Source: DATCDE01 sp038252405 (GTDB lineage Bacteria > Actinomycetota > Actinomycetes > Prado026). From it: a stretch of DNA of 64,000 bases. Position 1 is the first letter of the stretch; every line of letters begins with the position of its first letter. Shown here one piece after another: positions 24,356 through 33,546 of this stretch. The translations under genes and the position numbers were made by a program. Location: assembly GCA_038252405.1 (NCBI GenBank), contig JBBSAJ010000012.1, positions 6,224 through 70,223 of the forward strand. The letters are read 5' to 3'. The notes beneath the pieces were generated by a model, which was given only the letters and a program-made list of their open reading frames with translations, ran no database searches and was not told where the DNA came from.

Positions 24356-26590
24356 ATGACCGAGGACACCGGGGTGAGCGCGCTGAGCGACATGTCCGAG
24401 ATCGCCGAGATCGTCCGTGACGAGGCCCGTGACGACCTGCCCGACGGTTCGTTCGACACCGCCGAGGAGATCGCCGCGGCGGAGGCGGCCGAGGCCGCAG
24501 CGGCCGGCGCCGCCCTCGGGGTCCCCGACCTGCCCGAGAACCGGTTCTACGACCGCGAGCTGTCCTGGCTGGCGTTCAACCAGCGGGTGCTCGAGCTGGC
24601 CGAGGACCCGGACCTGCCGCTGCTCGAGCGGGCCAAGTTCCTGGCCATCTTCGGCAGCAACCTGGACGAGTTCTACATGGTCCGGGTGGCCGGTCTGAAG
24701 CGGCGGATCGCCACCGGCATCGCCGTCCGGGCGGCCAGCGGGGCGCTGCCCCGCGAGGTGCACGAGACGATCCTGGCCGAGTCCCGAACCCTGCAGGAGC
24801 GGCATGCCGCCTGCTTCCAGCACGAGGTGCTGCCGGCGCTGGCCACGGAGGGCATCGAGCTGCTGCGCTGGAACCAGCTCACCCCGGTCGAGCGGGACGC
24901 CGCCAGCGGGTTCTTCCAGGACCGGGTCTTCCCGGTGCTCACCCCGCTCGCCGTCGACCCGGCGCACCCGTTCCCCTACATCTCCGGGCTGTCGCTCAAC
25001 CTGGCCGTCGTCGTGCGCAACCCGCAGACCGGCACCGAGCACTTCGCCCGGGTGAAGGTCCCGCCGATCCTGCCGCGGCTCTCCCGGGTCGGCGAGCAGC
25101 GGTTCGTGCCGCTGGAGGACATCATGGCCGCGCACCTGGGCCAGCTGTTCCCCGGCATGGAGGTGCTGCAGCACCACGCCTTCCGGGTCACCCGCAACGA
25201 GGACGTCGAGGTCGAGGAGGACGACGCCGAGAACCTGCTGGTGGCGATGGAGCGCGAGCTGATGCGCCGCCGGTTCGGCCCGCCGGTGCGGCTGGAGGTC
25301 GAGCGCACCATCGACCCGCACGTGCTCGACCTGCTGGTCCGCGAGCTGTCCATCACCCCCGGCGAGGTGTTCGCGCTGCCCGGACCGCTGGACCTCACCG
25401 GGCTGTGGGCGCTGATGGGCCTGGACCGGGCCGACCTGAAGGACTCCCCGTTCCTGCCCCGCACCAACCGCGAGCTGGCCGAGGCCGAGTCGGCGTCCGA
25501 GGCGGACGTGTTCACCGCCGTCCGCGACCACGACGTCCTGCTGCACCACCCGTACGACTCGTTCTCCACCAGCGTGCAGTCGTTCCTGGAGCAGGCCGCC
25601 GTCGACCCGGATGTGCTGGCCATCAAGCAGACGCTGTACCGGACCAGCGCCGACTCCCCGATCGTCGACGCGCTCATCGACGCCGCCGAGGCCGGCAAGC
25701 AGGTCCTCGTGCTGGTCGAGATCAAGGCCCGGTTCGACGAGGGCGCCAACATCAAGCGGGCCCGCAAGCTGGAGCAGGCCGGCTGCCACGTCGTCTACGG
25801 CCTGGTCGGGCTGAAGACGCACTGCAAGCTGTCCATGGTGGTGCGCCTGGAGGGCGACGGGATCGTCCGCTACACCCACATCGGCACCGGCAACTACCAC
25901 CCCAAGACGGCCCGGCTGTACGAGGACATGGGCCTGCTCACCGCCGACCCGCAGGTCGGGGACGACGTCGGCAACCTGTTCAACGTGCTGTCCGGCTACT
26001 CGATGAACACCGACTACGAGCGGCTGCTCGTCGCCCCGCACTCCATCCGGGCCGGCCTGGTCGAGCGGATCGAGCGGGAGGTCGAGCACCACCGGGCCGG
26101 TCGGCCGGCCCGCATCCGGTTCAAGGTCAACTCGATCGTCGACGAGCAGACCATCGACGCGCTGTACCGCGCCGCCCGGGCCGGCGTCCCCGTCGACGTG
26201 TGGGTCCGCGGCATCTGTGCGATCCGCGGCGGCGTGCCCGGGCTGTCCGAGAACGTCCGGGTGCGCAGCATCCTGGGCCGGTTCCTGGAGCACTCCCGGG
26301 TCTACTGGTTCGAGGGCGGCGGCAACCCCGAGGTCTGGATCGGCAGCGCCGACCTCATGCACCGCAACCTGGACCGGCGGGTCGAGGCGCTCGTGCAGCT
26401 GACCGCCCCGGCCCACGTCGCCGAGATCGGCGCGCTGATCGACCTCGGCTTCGACGAGGGCACCGCCTCCTGGCACCAGGGCCCCGACGGCACCTTCGTC
26501 CGGCACGACAAGGCGGACGACGGCACGCCGCTGATGGACATCCAGGCCTTCCTCATCGACCTGCACCAGCGGCGCCGGAGCCTGGTGTGA
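24356..26590 (+). CDS. ppk1: Polyphosphate kinase 1
   Basis: A 744-residue PPK1, which reversibly polymerises the gamma-phosphate of ATP into polyphosphate. It contains the N-domain start NRFYDRELSWLAFNQRVLEL, FGSNLDEFYMVR, two phospholipase-D-like C domains with the autophosphorylated His in GLKTHCKLSMV, and the second conserved His in FLEHSRVYWFEGGG. An acidic, Ala-rich extension of about 60 residues precedes the kinase proper. It is followed, with a 4-nt overlap, by a polyphosphate-binding-type CYTH-CHAD gene, and then mutT1 and the pst operon. Confidence 0.95.
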   Translation: MTEDTGVSALSDMSEIAEIVRDEARDDLPDGSFDTAEEIAAAEAAEAAAAGAALGVPDLPENRFYDRELSWLAFNQRVLELAEDPDLPLLERAKFLAIFGSNLDEFYMVRVAGLKRRIATGIAVRAASGALPREVHETILAESRTLQERHAACFQHEVLPALATEGIELLRWNQLTPVERDAASGFFQDRVFPVLTPLAVDPAHPFPYISGLSLNLAVVVRNPQTGTEHFARVKVPPILPRLSRVGEQRFVPLEDIMAAHLGQLFPGMEVLQHHAFRVTRNEDVEVEEDDAENLLVAMERELMRRRFGPPVRLEVERTIDPHVLDLLVRELSITPGEVFALPGPLDLTGLWALMGLDRADLKDSPFLPRTNRELAEAESASEADVFTAVRDHDVLLHHPYDSFSTSVQSFLEQAAVDPDVLAIKQTLYRTSADSPIVDALIDAAEAGKQVLVLVEIKARFDEGANIKRARKLEQAGCHVVYGLVGLKTHCKLSMVVRLEGDGIVRYTHIGTGNYHPKTARLYEDMGLLTADPQVGDDVGNLFNVLSGYSMNTDYERLLVAPHSIRAGLVERIEREVEHHRAGRPARIRFKVNSIVDEQTIDALYRAARAGVPVDVWVRGICAIRGGVPGLSENVRVRSILGRFLEHSRVYWFEGGGNPEVWIGSADLMHRNLDRRVEALVQLTAPAHVAEIGALIDLGFDEGTASWHQGPDGTFVRHDKADDGTPLMDIQAFLIDLHQRRRSLV

Positions 26591-28167
26591 CCCCAGGGGC
26601 CGCCGACCCGCAGACCGTCCGCGAGGTGGAGCACAAGCTGCGCGTGCACGGCCTGTTCGAGCTGCCCGACCTCACCGCAGCCGGCTGCGGGGTGGCCCGG
26701 GTCGAGCCGCAGCCGACGCTGCGGCTGACCGCCGCCTACTTCGACACCGCCGACCTGCGGCTGGCCCGGCACAAGGTCACCCTCCGTCGGCGCGACGGCG
26801 GCGAGGACGACGGCTGGCACCTCAAGCTGCCGGCCGAGACCGCGGCCGGGAAGGACGCCGGCGGCGGCTCCGACCCGGCCAGCCGGGACGAGCTGCAGCT
26901 GCCCTTGGACGCCGCCCCCGCGGACGGCCCGCCGCCGCGCCAGCTGCTCGACCTGGTGCTCGGGCTGACCCGGACCGCCACGGTGGAGCCGGTGACCACG
27001 CTGCGCAACGAGCGCCGCCCCTACGAGCTGTTCGACGCCGACGGGCTGCTGCTCGCCGAGCTCACCGACGACTCGGTCGCCGTCGTCGACGCCGGGCACG
27101 TGACGGCCCGGTTCCGCGAGCTGGAGGTCGAGCGCCGCGACGGCAGCCCGGCCGCGCTCGCCACGGTCGTGGCCGCCCTCGAGACGGCCGGGGCGGTCGC
27201 GGCCGGCGATGTCAGCAAGGCCGCCCGGGCGCTGGGCCCGGCCGCCGCCGCACCGCCGGACGTGCCCGAGCCCGGCCCGGTCCGCCCGAAGGACCCGGCC
27301 GCCGACGCCGTCGCCGCGCACCTGGCCCGGCACGTGCGCGCCTTCCAGGCCCAGGACCTGCGGGTCCGCCGCGACCTGCCGGACTCCGTCCACCAGATGC
27401 GGGTGGCCGCCCGGCGGCTGCGCAGCGGGCTGAAGGTGTTCGCCCCGCTCGTCGAGGAGCACTGGGCGGACGCGCTGCGCAGCGAGCTGGCCTGGATCGC
27501 CGCCGTCCTGGGGGAGGTGCGCGACCGTGAGGTGCTCGAGCAGCGGCTGCTGGCGCACGCTGCCGAGCTGGGCGAGCCGGACGCCGAGGCGGCCAGCGGC
27601 ACGATCCGAAGGATCCTGGACGCCGAGATCGGCCCGGCCCGGGCGGCCGTCGAGGAGGCCATGGCGTCCACGCGGTACGTCGCCCTGCTCGACGTCCTGG
27701 TTGACGCCGCGCACGCGCCCCGGCTGACCAAGGCCGCCGAGGCCAGGTGCAGCCAGGCGCTGCCGCCGCTGGTGCAGCGCACCTGGCGCCGGCTGGCCCG
27801 AGACGTCAAGCGGCTGCGGCTGGACTCCCCGGACGTCGAGTGGCACCAGGCCCGGATCGCCGCGAAGAAGGCCCGCTACTCCACCGAGATGCTCGTCCCC
27901 GTGTTCGGGGAGCCGGCCAAGGCCTTGGCCAAGCAGCTGGCGTCGGTCACCGAGCTGCTCGGCGACCACCACGACGCGGTGATCGCCGCCGAGACGCTGC
28001 GCCGGTTCGCCGGCACCCGCAACCTGAGCGGGCGGGCCGGGTTCGCGCTCGGCCGGCTGCACGACGTCGAGCGGGCGCACGCCGCCGATCTGCTGGTGCA
28101 GTTCGAGCGGACCTGGCCCGAGGTGTCGCGCCGGCGCTACCGGTCCTGGCTCGAGCCCTCCGGCTGA
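26587..28167 (+). CDS. CYTH-CHAD domain protein
   Basis: A 526-residue fusion. The N-terminal CYTH (triphosphate tunnel) domain starts with EVEHKLRV, the ExExK motif, and has the expected basic and acidic tunnel strands (LRRRDG, WHLKLPAE). The C-terminal CHAD domain (about 230-525) is a helical bundle with HQMRVAARRLRSGLKVF and AKKARYSTEML, whose conserved His and basic residues bind polyphosphate. CYTH domains hydrolyse or bind triphosphates. GTG 26587 overlaps the ppk1 stop codon by 4 nt. Context supports a role in polyphosphate turnover or granule association. Confidence 0.9.
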   Translation: MTPGAADPQTVREVEHKLRVHGLFELPDLTAAGCGVARVEPQPTLRLTAAYFDTADLRLARHKVTLRRRDGGEDDGWHLKLPAETAAGKDAGGGSDPASRDELQLPLDAAPADGPPPRQLLDLVLGLTRTATVEPVTTLRNERRPYELFDADGLLLAELTDDSVAVVDAGHVTARFRELEVERRDGSPAALATVVAALETAGAVAAGDVSKAARALGPAAAAPPDVPEPGPVRPKDPAADAVAAHLARHVRAFQAQDLRVRRDLPDSVHQMRVAARRLRSGLKVFAPLVEEHWADALRSELAWIAAVLGEVRDREVLEQRLLAHAAELGEPDAEAASGTIRRILDAEIGPARAAVEEAMASTRYVALLDVLVDAAHAPRLTKAAEARCSQALPPLVQRTWRRLARDVKRLRLDSPDVEWHQARIAAKKARYSTEMLVPVFGEPAKALAKQLASVTELLGDHHDAVIAAETLRRFAGTRNLSGRAGFALGRLHDVERAHAADLLVQFERTWPEVSRRRYRSWLEPSG

Positions 28168-28178
28168 GGAGGGGACCG

Positions 28179-29099
28179 GTGGACGGCGGCGACGGGCCGA
28201 CCCTGATCCGGGCGGCGGGGGCGCTGCTGTGGCGCCCCGGCCCGGACGGGCCGCTGATCGCCGTCGTCCACCGGGTGCTGCAGCAGGACTGGAGCCTGCC
28301 CAAGGGCAAGCTCGAGCACGCCGAGCACTGGCTGACCGCCGCCGTCCGGGAGGTACGAGAGGAGACCGGCCAGCAGGTGGCCCTCGGCCGCCCGTTGGCC
28401 ACGCTGACCTACGAGGTGCTCGGCGTGCCGAAGGTGGTGCGGTACTGGGCGGCCAAGGGCGGCGAGCACGCGTTCGTGCCCACCCACGAGGTGGACGCGG
28501 TCGACTGGCTCGGCCCGGCCGAGGCCAGGGCCCGGCTGAGCTACCCGCGCGACGACGACGTCGTCACGGCGCTGCTGGCTGCCCCGGTGGACACCGTGCC
28601 GTTCGTGGTGCTGCGCCACGGCAAGGCGACCCCGCGCCACGACTGGCCGGCGGCGGACGACGACCAGCGTCCGCTCAGCCCGCGCGGCCAGGGCGAGGCG
28701 CAGCGGCTGGTGCCGCTGCTGACGGCGTACGGGATCGAGCAGGTGCACTCCTCGGACTACCGCCGCTGCGCGGACACGGTGCGCCCGTTCGCGGCGGCCC
28801 GGGAGCTGCCGGTGTGGCCCGAGCCGCTGCTGTCCGAGCGTGGCTTCGCCGGGCACGAGGAGGACGCGGTCGAGCGGACCCGGGCGCTGCTGCGCGAGCC
28901 GCGGCCGATCGTGGTGTGCACCCACCGCCCGGTGCTGAGCGGGCTGCTGCCGGGGCTGTTCGGCGGCCGGCCGCCCAAGCAGCTGCGCCGCACCCTGGAG
29001 CCGGGCGCCTTCGTCGTGCTGCACCGCCGGGTGGACGCCCTGGCGGACGACGCCGACCCGCTGGCCGCCGTCGTCGCGGTCGAGCGGCACCGTCCGTAG
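28179..29099 (+). CDS. mutT1: Nudix hydrolase fused to histidine phosphatase (MutT1-like)
   Basis: A 306-residue two-domain protein. The Nudix box GKLEHAEHWLTAAVREVREE lies in residues 1-145. The C-terminal histidine-phosphatase (SixA-like) domain begins with VLRHGKATPR and has a later HRPVLSG. Mycobacterial MutT1 has the same architecture and hydrolyses 8-oxo-GTP/dGTP and diadenosine polyphosphates, the second domain removing further phosphates. Rv2985 likewise follows ppk1. GTG 28179 follows GAGGAGGGG, 12 nt after the CYTH-CHAD stop codon. It is the last gene of the ppk1 operon. Confidence 0.9.
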   Translation: MDGGDGPTLIRAAGALLWRPGPDGPLIAVVHRVLQQDWSLPKGKLEHAEHWLTAAVREVREETGQQVALGRPLATLTYEVLGVPKVVRYWAAKGGEHAFVPTHEVDAVDWLGPAEARARLSYPRDDDVVTALLAAPVDTVPFVVLRHGKATPRHDWPAADDDQRPLSPRGQGEAQRLVPLLTAYGIEQVHSSDYRRCADTVRPFAAARELPVWPEPLLSERGFAGHEEDAVERTRALLREPRPIVVCTHRPVLSGLLPGLFGGRPPKQLRRTLEPGAFVVLHRRVDALADDADPLAAVVAVERHRP

Positions 29100-29116
29100 C
29101 GGGACCGAGACCCCTC

Positions 29117-29138
29117 GTTCACCGGCCGTTCACCCGCC
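29117..29138 (+). promoter_or_regulatory. PHO box upstream of pstS
   Basis: Two 11-nt direct repeats, GTTCACCGGCC and GTTCACCCGCC, match the Streptomyces-type PHO box bound by the phosphate regulator PhoP. The site is 77 nt before the pstS start. The regulator that would bind is not obvious in the window; the PhoP-like pair at 58.9 kb has a different box type. Confidence 0.75.
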
Positions 29139-29214
29139 CCCGGGGATCAGGACACCTGGCCTCCCTACCGTCCGGCACATAGGACATCGACATGACCCGA
29201 AGGAGAAGTCCGCG

Positions 29215-30324
29215 GTGAAGATCACCCGCTACGGCCAGCTGGCCGGCGTAGCCCTCGTCGGCACCCTCGCGCTCGCTGCGTGTGGTTCCGACACCCAGAA
29301 CACCGCCGGTGGCTCCTCGAGCCCCTCCGGCTCCAGCAGCATCGACTGCGGCACCGGCTCGCTCAAGGCGTCCGGCTCGACCGCCCAGGCCAACGCCATG
29401 AGCGACTGGATCAACGAGTACCAGACCCAGTGCGGCAGCGGCGTCACCGTCGACTACCAGGGGGTCGGGTCCGGCGCGGGCATCACCGACTTCACCAACA
29501 AGCAGACCGACTTCGCCGGGTCCGACTCGTCGCTGAAGCCGGACAGCGAGCAGCCCAAGGCCGACGCCCGCTGCTCGGCCGGACCGGCGATCAACATCCC
29601 GATGGTGGGTGGCGCGATCGCGATCACCTACAACGTGCAGGGCGTGAGCAAGCTAACGCTGACCTCGCAGGCCATCGCCGGGATCTTCGCCGGAAAGATC
29701 ACCAAGTGGAACGACCCGGCGATCGCGGCCGCCAACCCAGGCGTCACCCTGCCCGGCTCGGCGATCATCTCCTTCCACCGGTCCGACGCGTCCGGCACCA
29801 CCGACAACTTCACCCAGTTCCTCGCCGCGGCCGCGCCCGACGTGTGGACGTTCCAGCTGGGCAAGTCCTGGACCGCTCCCGGCGGCCAGGGCGGCAAGGG
29901 CAACGACGGCGTCAGCACCGGTGTGAAGGGCACCCCGAACTCGATCGGCTACGTCGAGCTGTCCTACGCCCAGAACAACAACCTGCCGGTCACCGCGGTG
30001 GACAACGGCGCCGGCGCCGTCGAGCCGACCGCCGACACCGCCTCGAAGGCGCTCGGCCAGGCGAAGATCACCGGGACCGGCAACAACCTCCCCGTGAAGA
30101 TCAACTACAACATCAAGGACGCCGGCGCCTACCCGATCGTGCTGGTGACCTACGAGATCACCTGCGAGAAGGGGCTCGACGCGGCCCAGGCGAAGCTGGT
30201 CAAGTCGTTCCTCACCTACACCGCCTCGGACGCCGGTCAGAGCAAGCTGTCCACGACCGGCTACGTGCCGATCAGCGGCGACCTGCTGACCAAGGTGCGG
30301 AGCGCGATCTCCGCGATCAGCTAG
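29215..30324 (+). CDS. pstS: Phosphate ABC transporter substrate-binding lipoprotein
   Basis: A 369-residue lipoprotein with signal peptide and lipobox LAAC (cysteine at residue 23). The mature PstS fold shows the phosphate-contact segments SGSTAQ, FAGSDSSLK and the serine-rich loop SFHRSDASGTTDNFTQFL, which bind orthophosphate outside the membrane. GTG 29215 follows AAGGAG. A PHO box lies upstream and a strong hairpin separates it from pstC, consistent with higher expression of the binding protein under phosphate starvation. Confidence 0.95.
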   Translation: MKITRYGQLAGVALVGTLALAACGSDTQNTAGGSSSPSGSSSIDCGTGSLKASGSTAQANAMSDWINEYQTQCGSGVTVDYQGVGSGAGITDFTNKQTDFAGSDSSLKPDSEQPKADARCSAGPAINIPMVGGAIAITYNVQGVSKLTLTSQAIAGIFAGKITKWNDPAIAAANPGVTLPGSAIISFHRSDASGTTDNFTQFLAAAAPDVWTFQLGKSWTAPGGQGGKGNDGVSTGVKGTPNSIGYVELSYAQNNNLPVTAVDNGAGAVEPTADTASKALGQAKITGTGNNLPVKINYNIKDAGAYPIVLVTYEITCEKGLDAAQAKLVKSFLTYTASDAGQSKLSTTGYVPISGDLLTKVRSAISAIS

Positions 30325-30333
30325 TCACGCCGC

Positions 30334-30372
30334 GCCGTGGCCCCGCCGTCCGCTGTACGGCGGGGCCACGGC
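30334..30372 (+). terminator. Intercistronic hairpin between pstS and pstC
   Basis: A perfect 16-bp stem, GCCGTGGCCCCGCCGT (30334-30349) with ACGGCGGGGCCACGGC (30357-30372) and a 7-nt loop, starts 10 nt after the pstS stop codon. It probably attenuates read-through or protects the pstS mRNA 3' end. Confidence 0.8.
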
Positions 30373-30419
30373 ATCCTTAGCATGACCACGCGCCCAGGAA
30401 TCCAGCAGGAGCGGTCCCC

Positions 30420-31412
30420 GTGACAGTCACCCCGACGACCACCGAGTCGTCGTCCGCGCCTGCCCCGTCCTCGCCGATCAGGGGCCGGTCCCGGCGCCGC
30501 GGTGACCAGGTGTTCAGCACCCTGTCGATGCTCGCTGGGATCCTGGTGCTGGCCATCATGGCCGGGATCGCGATCTTCCTGATCATCAAGGCGATCCCCG
30601 CGCTGCGGGTCAACACCGCGAACTTCCTGACCACCTCCGCGTGGCTCCCGGACAACACCCCCTCCGTGTTCGGCATCGCCGCACTGGCGTTCGGCACCGT
30701 GGTGTCCTCGCTCATCGCGCTGCTGCTGGCCGTGCCGGTCGGGTACGGCGTCGCGCTGGCGCTGGCCCACTACGCGCCGAAGCGGATCGCCGCCGCGCTG
30801 GCGTTCGTCGTCGACCTGCTGGCCGCCGTCCCGTCGATCATCTTCGGGCTGTGGGGACTGGCCTGGCTGATGCCGAGGACCGAGGGCCTGTTCGCCTGGC
30901 TGGACACCCATCTCGGCTTCATCCCGATCTTCCACAACACGCTGGGCGTGTACTCCCGGTCGCTGGCCCTGGCCGGCATCGTCCTGGCGATCATGATCCT
31001 GCCGACGGTCTCCGCGATCAGCCGCGAGGTGTTCGTCCAGGCGCCGCCCGCCCACATCGAGGCGTCGCTCGCCCTCGGCGCGACCCGGTGGGAGATGGTC
31101 CGGATGGCCGTCCTCCCGTTCAGCAAGCCGGGCATGATCAGTGCCGCGATGCTCGGCCTGGGCCGGGCCCTGGGCGAGACGATCGCGGTCGCGCTGGTGC
31201 TGTCCGCGACCTTCCAGATCAACTGGCACCTCACCGAGCCCGGCGGCAACACCTTCGCGGCCAACATCGCCCTGAAGTTCAACGAGGCGGGCATCAACGG
31301 GCAGGGCGCGCTGATCGCCGCCGGCCTGGTGCTCTTCGTGCTCACCCTCGTCGTCAACGTCGTCGCCCGCCTGGTGATCGCCCGGCGGGCCGAGTTCTCC
31401 GGGGCGAACTGA
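30420..31412 (+). CDS. pstC: Phosphate ABC transporter permease PstC
   Basis: A 330-residue inner-membrane permease with six helices after an N-terminal Ser/Thr/Pro-rich cytosolic stretch. The EAA loop, EASLALGATRWEMVRMAVLP, contacts the ATPase PstB, and VPSIIFGLWG is a typical PstC segment. GTG 30420 follows CAGGAG. It forms the membrane channel with PstA. The pstA start is one base after its stop codon. Confidence 0.95.
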   Translation: MTVTPTTTESSSAPAPSSPIRGRSRRRGDQVFSTLSMLAGILVLAIMAGIAIFLIIKAIPALRVNTANFLTTSAWLPDNTPSVFGIAALAFGTVVSSLIALLLAVPVGYGVALALAHYAPKRIAAALAFVVDLLAAVPSIIFGLWGLAWLMPRTEGLFAWLDTHLGFIPIFHNTLGVYSRSLALAGIVLAIMILPTVSAISREVFVQAPPAHIEASLALGATRWEMVRMAVLPFSKPGMISAAMLGLGRALGETIAVALVLSATFQINWHLTEPGGNTFAANIALKFNEAGINGQGALIAAGLVLFVLTLVVNVVARLVIARRAEFSGAN

Positions 31413-31413
31413 G

Positions 31414-32475
31414 ATGGCCACCACCACCCAGAGCCCGACCGGCCAGGCCCCGCACGACGCCTTGGCCGGCGGCCAGCTGCCCCGGTGGGCCCCGTGGGCG
31501 TGCGCGGCCGGCGCGGCGCTGGCCGCCGTCGCGCTGATCGCCGTCCTGCCGGTCGACGGCCGGGCGCAGACGCTGCTGCTCGCCCTGCTGCTGTACGTCG
31601 GGTCGCAGACGGCGTGGAGCTTCGCCGTGGAGGGCCGGCGGCACGCCGTGGACCGGCTGGCCACGACGCTGGTCTACGCCGCCGGGGTGGTGGCCCTGGT
31701 CCCGCTGGTGGCGATCCTGGCCACCACGATCGTCCAGGGACTCAAGGTCTTCGACGTCTACTTCCTCACCCACTCCATGCGCAACGTCAGCCCGCTGCGC
31801 CCTGGCGGCGGCGCCTACCACGCCATCATCGGGACCCTGGAGGTCGTGGGGATCGCCGCGGCCATCGGCATCCCGATCGGCCTGCTCGTAGCGATCTACC
31901 TGGTGGAGTACGGCAGCGGCAAGCGGCTGGCCCGCTGGGTCACGTTCTTCGTCGACGTGATGACCGGCATCCCGTCGATCGTGTCCGGCCTGTTCATCTA
32001 CACCGGGCTGATCCTCACGCTCGGCTGGGAGCGGACCGGGTTCGCCGGCGCGCTGTCCCTGACCATCTTGATGATCCCGGTGATGGTCCGCTCGACCGAG
32101 GAGATGCTCAAGCTGGTGCCCAACGAGCTGCGCGAGTCGGCGTACGCGCTCGGCGTCCCGAAGTACAAGACGATCCTGCGGGTGGTCGTCCCGACCGCCC
32201 TGCCGGGCATCATCACGGGCGCCATGCTGGCGGTGGCCCGGATCACCGGGGAGACCGCGCCGCTGCTGCTCACCATGTTCATCTCGGCGTCCATCAACTT
32301 CAACGCGTTCACGGGGCCGCAGGCCACCCTGCCGACGTTCATCTGGGACCAGATCGCCCGTGGCACCCCGGCCTCGCTGGACCGGGCCTGGGCCGGTGCG
32401 CTCACCCTGATCCTGATCGTGGTCATCCTCAACCTGATGGCCCGGCTGTTCGGCCGGGCCTTCCGAGTCAAGTAG
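31414..32475 (+). CDS. pstA: Phosphate ABC transporter permease PstA
   Basis: A 353-residue permease. Two extra N-terminal hydrophobic segments precede the usual six helices. Diagnostic pieces are the segment GTLEVVGIAAAIGIPIGLLV, the GIPSIVSGLFIY segment and the EAA loop ESAYALGVPKYKTILRVVVP. It forms the heterodimeric channel with PstC. It sits one base from the pstC stop codon and 19 nt before pstB. Confidence 0.95.
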   Translation: MATTTQSPTGQAPHDALAGGQLPRWAPWACAAGAALAAVALIAVLPVDGRAQTLLLALLLYVGSQTAWSFAVEGRRHAVDRLATTLVYAAGVVALVPLVAILATTIVQGLKVFDVYFLTHSMRNVSPLRPGGGAYHAIIGTLEVVGIAAAIGIPIGLLVAIYLVEYGSGKRLARWVTFFVDVMTGIPSIVSGLFIYTGLILTLGWERTGFAGALSLTILMIPVMVRSTEEMLKLVPNELRESAYALGVPKYKTILRVVVPTALPGIITGAMLAVARITGETAPLLLTMFISASINFNAFTGPQATLPTFIWDQIARGTPASLDRAWAGALTLILIVVILNLMARLFGRAFRVK

Positions 32476-32494
32476 TCACCCGGAGCTGCCTCGC

Positions 32495-33271
32495 ATGGCC
32501 AAGCGGATCGACGTCTCAGACCTCGACATCTACTACGGCGACTTCAAGGCCGTGGAAGGTGTCTCGCTGTCGGTGGAGCCACGTTCCATCACCGCGTTCA
32601 TCGGGCCGTCCGGGTGCGGCAAGTCGACGGTGCTGCGGACCCTGAACCGGATGCACGAGGTGCTGCCGGGGGCTCGCTCCGAGGGCAAGGTGCTGCTCGA
32701 CGGCGAGGACATCTACGCCAGCGACGTGGACCCGGTCAACGTCCGGCGGACCATCGGCATGGTCTTCCAGAAGCCGAACCCGTTCCCCACCATGTCGATC
32801 TACGACAACGTGGTCGCCGGGCTGAGGCTGCAGGGCCGGCGGAAGAGGGCCGAGCTGGACGCCATCGTGGAGTCCTCGCTGCGCGGCGCCAACCTGTGGG
32901 AGGAGGTCAAGGAGCGGCTGGGCCGGCCCGGGAGCAGTCTGTCCGGCGGGCAGCAGCAGCGGCTGTGCATCGCCCGGGCGATCGCGGTGGAGCCGGCCGT
33001 GCTGCTCATGGACGAGCCGTGCTCCGCGCTGGACCCGATCTCCACCCTCGCCATCGAGGACCTCATGCAGGAGCTCAAGCGGGACTACACGATCGTCATC
33101 GTCACCCACAACATGCAGCAGGCCGCCCGGGTGAGCGACCACACCGGCTTCTTCAACATCGCCGGCACCGGCAAGCCCGGCCGGCTGATCGAGATGGACA
33201 GCACCGAGAAGATCTTCAGCAACCCCTCCGAGAAGGCCACCGAGGACTACATCACCGGCCGCTTCGGCTAG
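32495..33271 (+). CDS. pstB: Phosphate ABC transporter ATPase PstB
   Basis: A 258-residue ATPase with Walker A GPSGCGKST, Q-loop VFQKPNPFP (typical of PstB), ABC signature LSGGQQQR, Walker B VLLMDEPCSALD and the switch His in THNMQQA. It powers phosphate import through PstCA and in many bacteria also signals phosphate status with PhoU; no phoU is present in the window. A 7-bp hairpin follows two bases after the stop codon. Confidence 0.96.
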   Translation: MAKRIDVSDLDIYYGDFKAVEGVSLSVEPRSITAFIGPSGCGKSTVLRTLNRMHEVLPGARSEGKVLLDGEDIYASDVDPVNVRRTIGMVFQKPNPFPTMSIYDNVVAGLRLQGRRKRAELDAIVESSLRGANLWEEVKERLGRPGSSLSGGQQQRLCIARAIAVEPAVLLMDEPCSALDPISTLAIEDLMQELKRDYTIVIVTHNMQQAARVSDHTGFFNIAGTGKPGRLIEMDSTEKIFSNPSEKATEDYITGRFG

Positions 33272-33272
33272 C

Positions 33273-33291
33273 GGTCAGCCGTCAGCTGACC
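33273..33291. terminator. Hairpin between pstB and a convergent small gene
   Basis: GGTCAGC (33273-33279), CGTCA, GCTGACC (33285-33291) form a perfect 7-bp stem that includes the stop codon of the small minus-strand gene. It may serve both transcription directions. Confidence 0.5.
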
Positions 33292-33431
33292 GGGGTGAGG
33301 CCCAGGACGGCGTCGATCTCGGCCGTGGACATGGGGCGGTCGTGGCTGGACGCCGCGATGACCAGCTCGCCGTACAGCTCGATCTCGGCGAGGACCTCGG
33401 CGTCGTGCAGGCGGGTGTCCGGCGTCACCAC
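33282..33431 (-). CDS. Small conserved-type acidic protein (49 aa)
   Basis: A 49-residue protein beginning MVTPDTRLHDAEVLAEIELY, containing ELYGELVIAASSHDRPMSTA and ending DAVLGLTPVS. Short proteins with an ELYGELVIAAS core and a terminal DxVLG motif recur in actinobacteria (recalled from experience, not searched). GTG 33431 or 33428. No function is known. It is convergent with pstB and shares the terminal hairpin. Confidence 0.6.
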   Translation of the reverse strand: MVTPDTRLHDAEVLAEIELYGELVIAASSHDRPMSTAEIDAVLGLTPVS

Positions 33432-33514
33432 ACCAGGCTAGACCGGGACCGCCGAGCAGGGCATGGTCCGTCCGGGCGGTTCGGCCACCACCCGCACGAC
33501 GCAGCCGGCCTGGC

Positions 33515-33546
33515 TCAGCGGGGCCCGCCCTCAGCGGGGCCCGCCC
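33515..33546. repeat. 16-bp tandem duplication at a gene end
   Basis: TCAGCGGGGCCCGCCC occurs twice head to tail (33515-33530 and 33531-33546). The second copy encodes the last residues GGPR and the stop of the Dabb gene; the first copy is the non-coding duplicate. It is a recent slippage event that leaves the protein unchanged. Confidence 0.8.
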
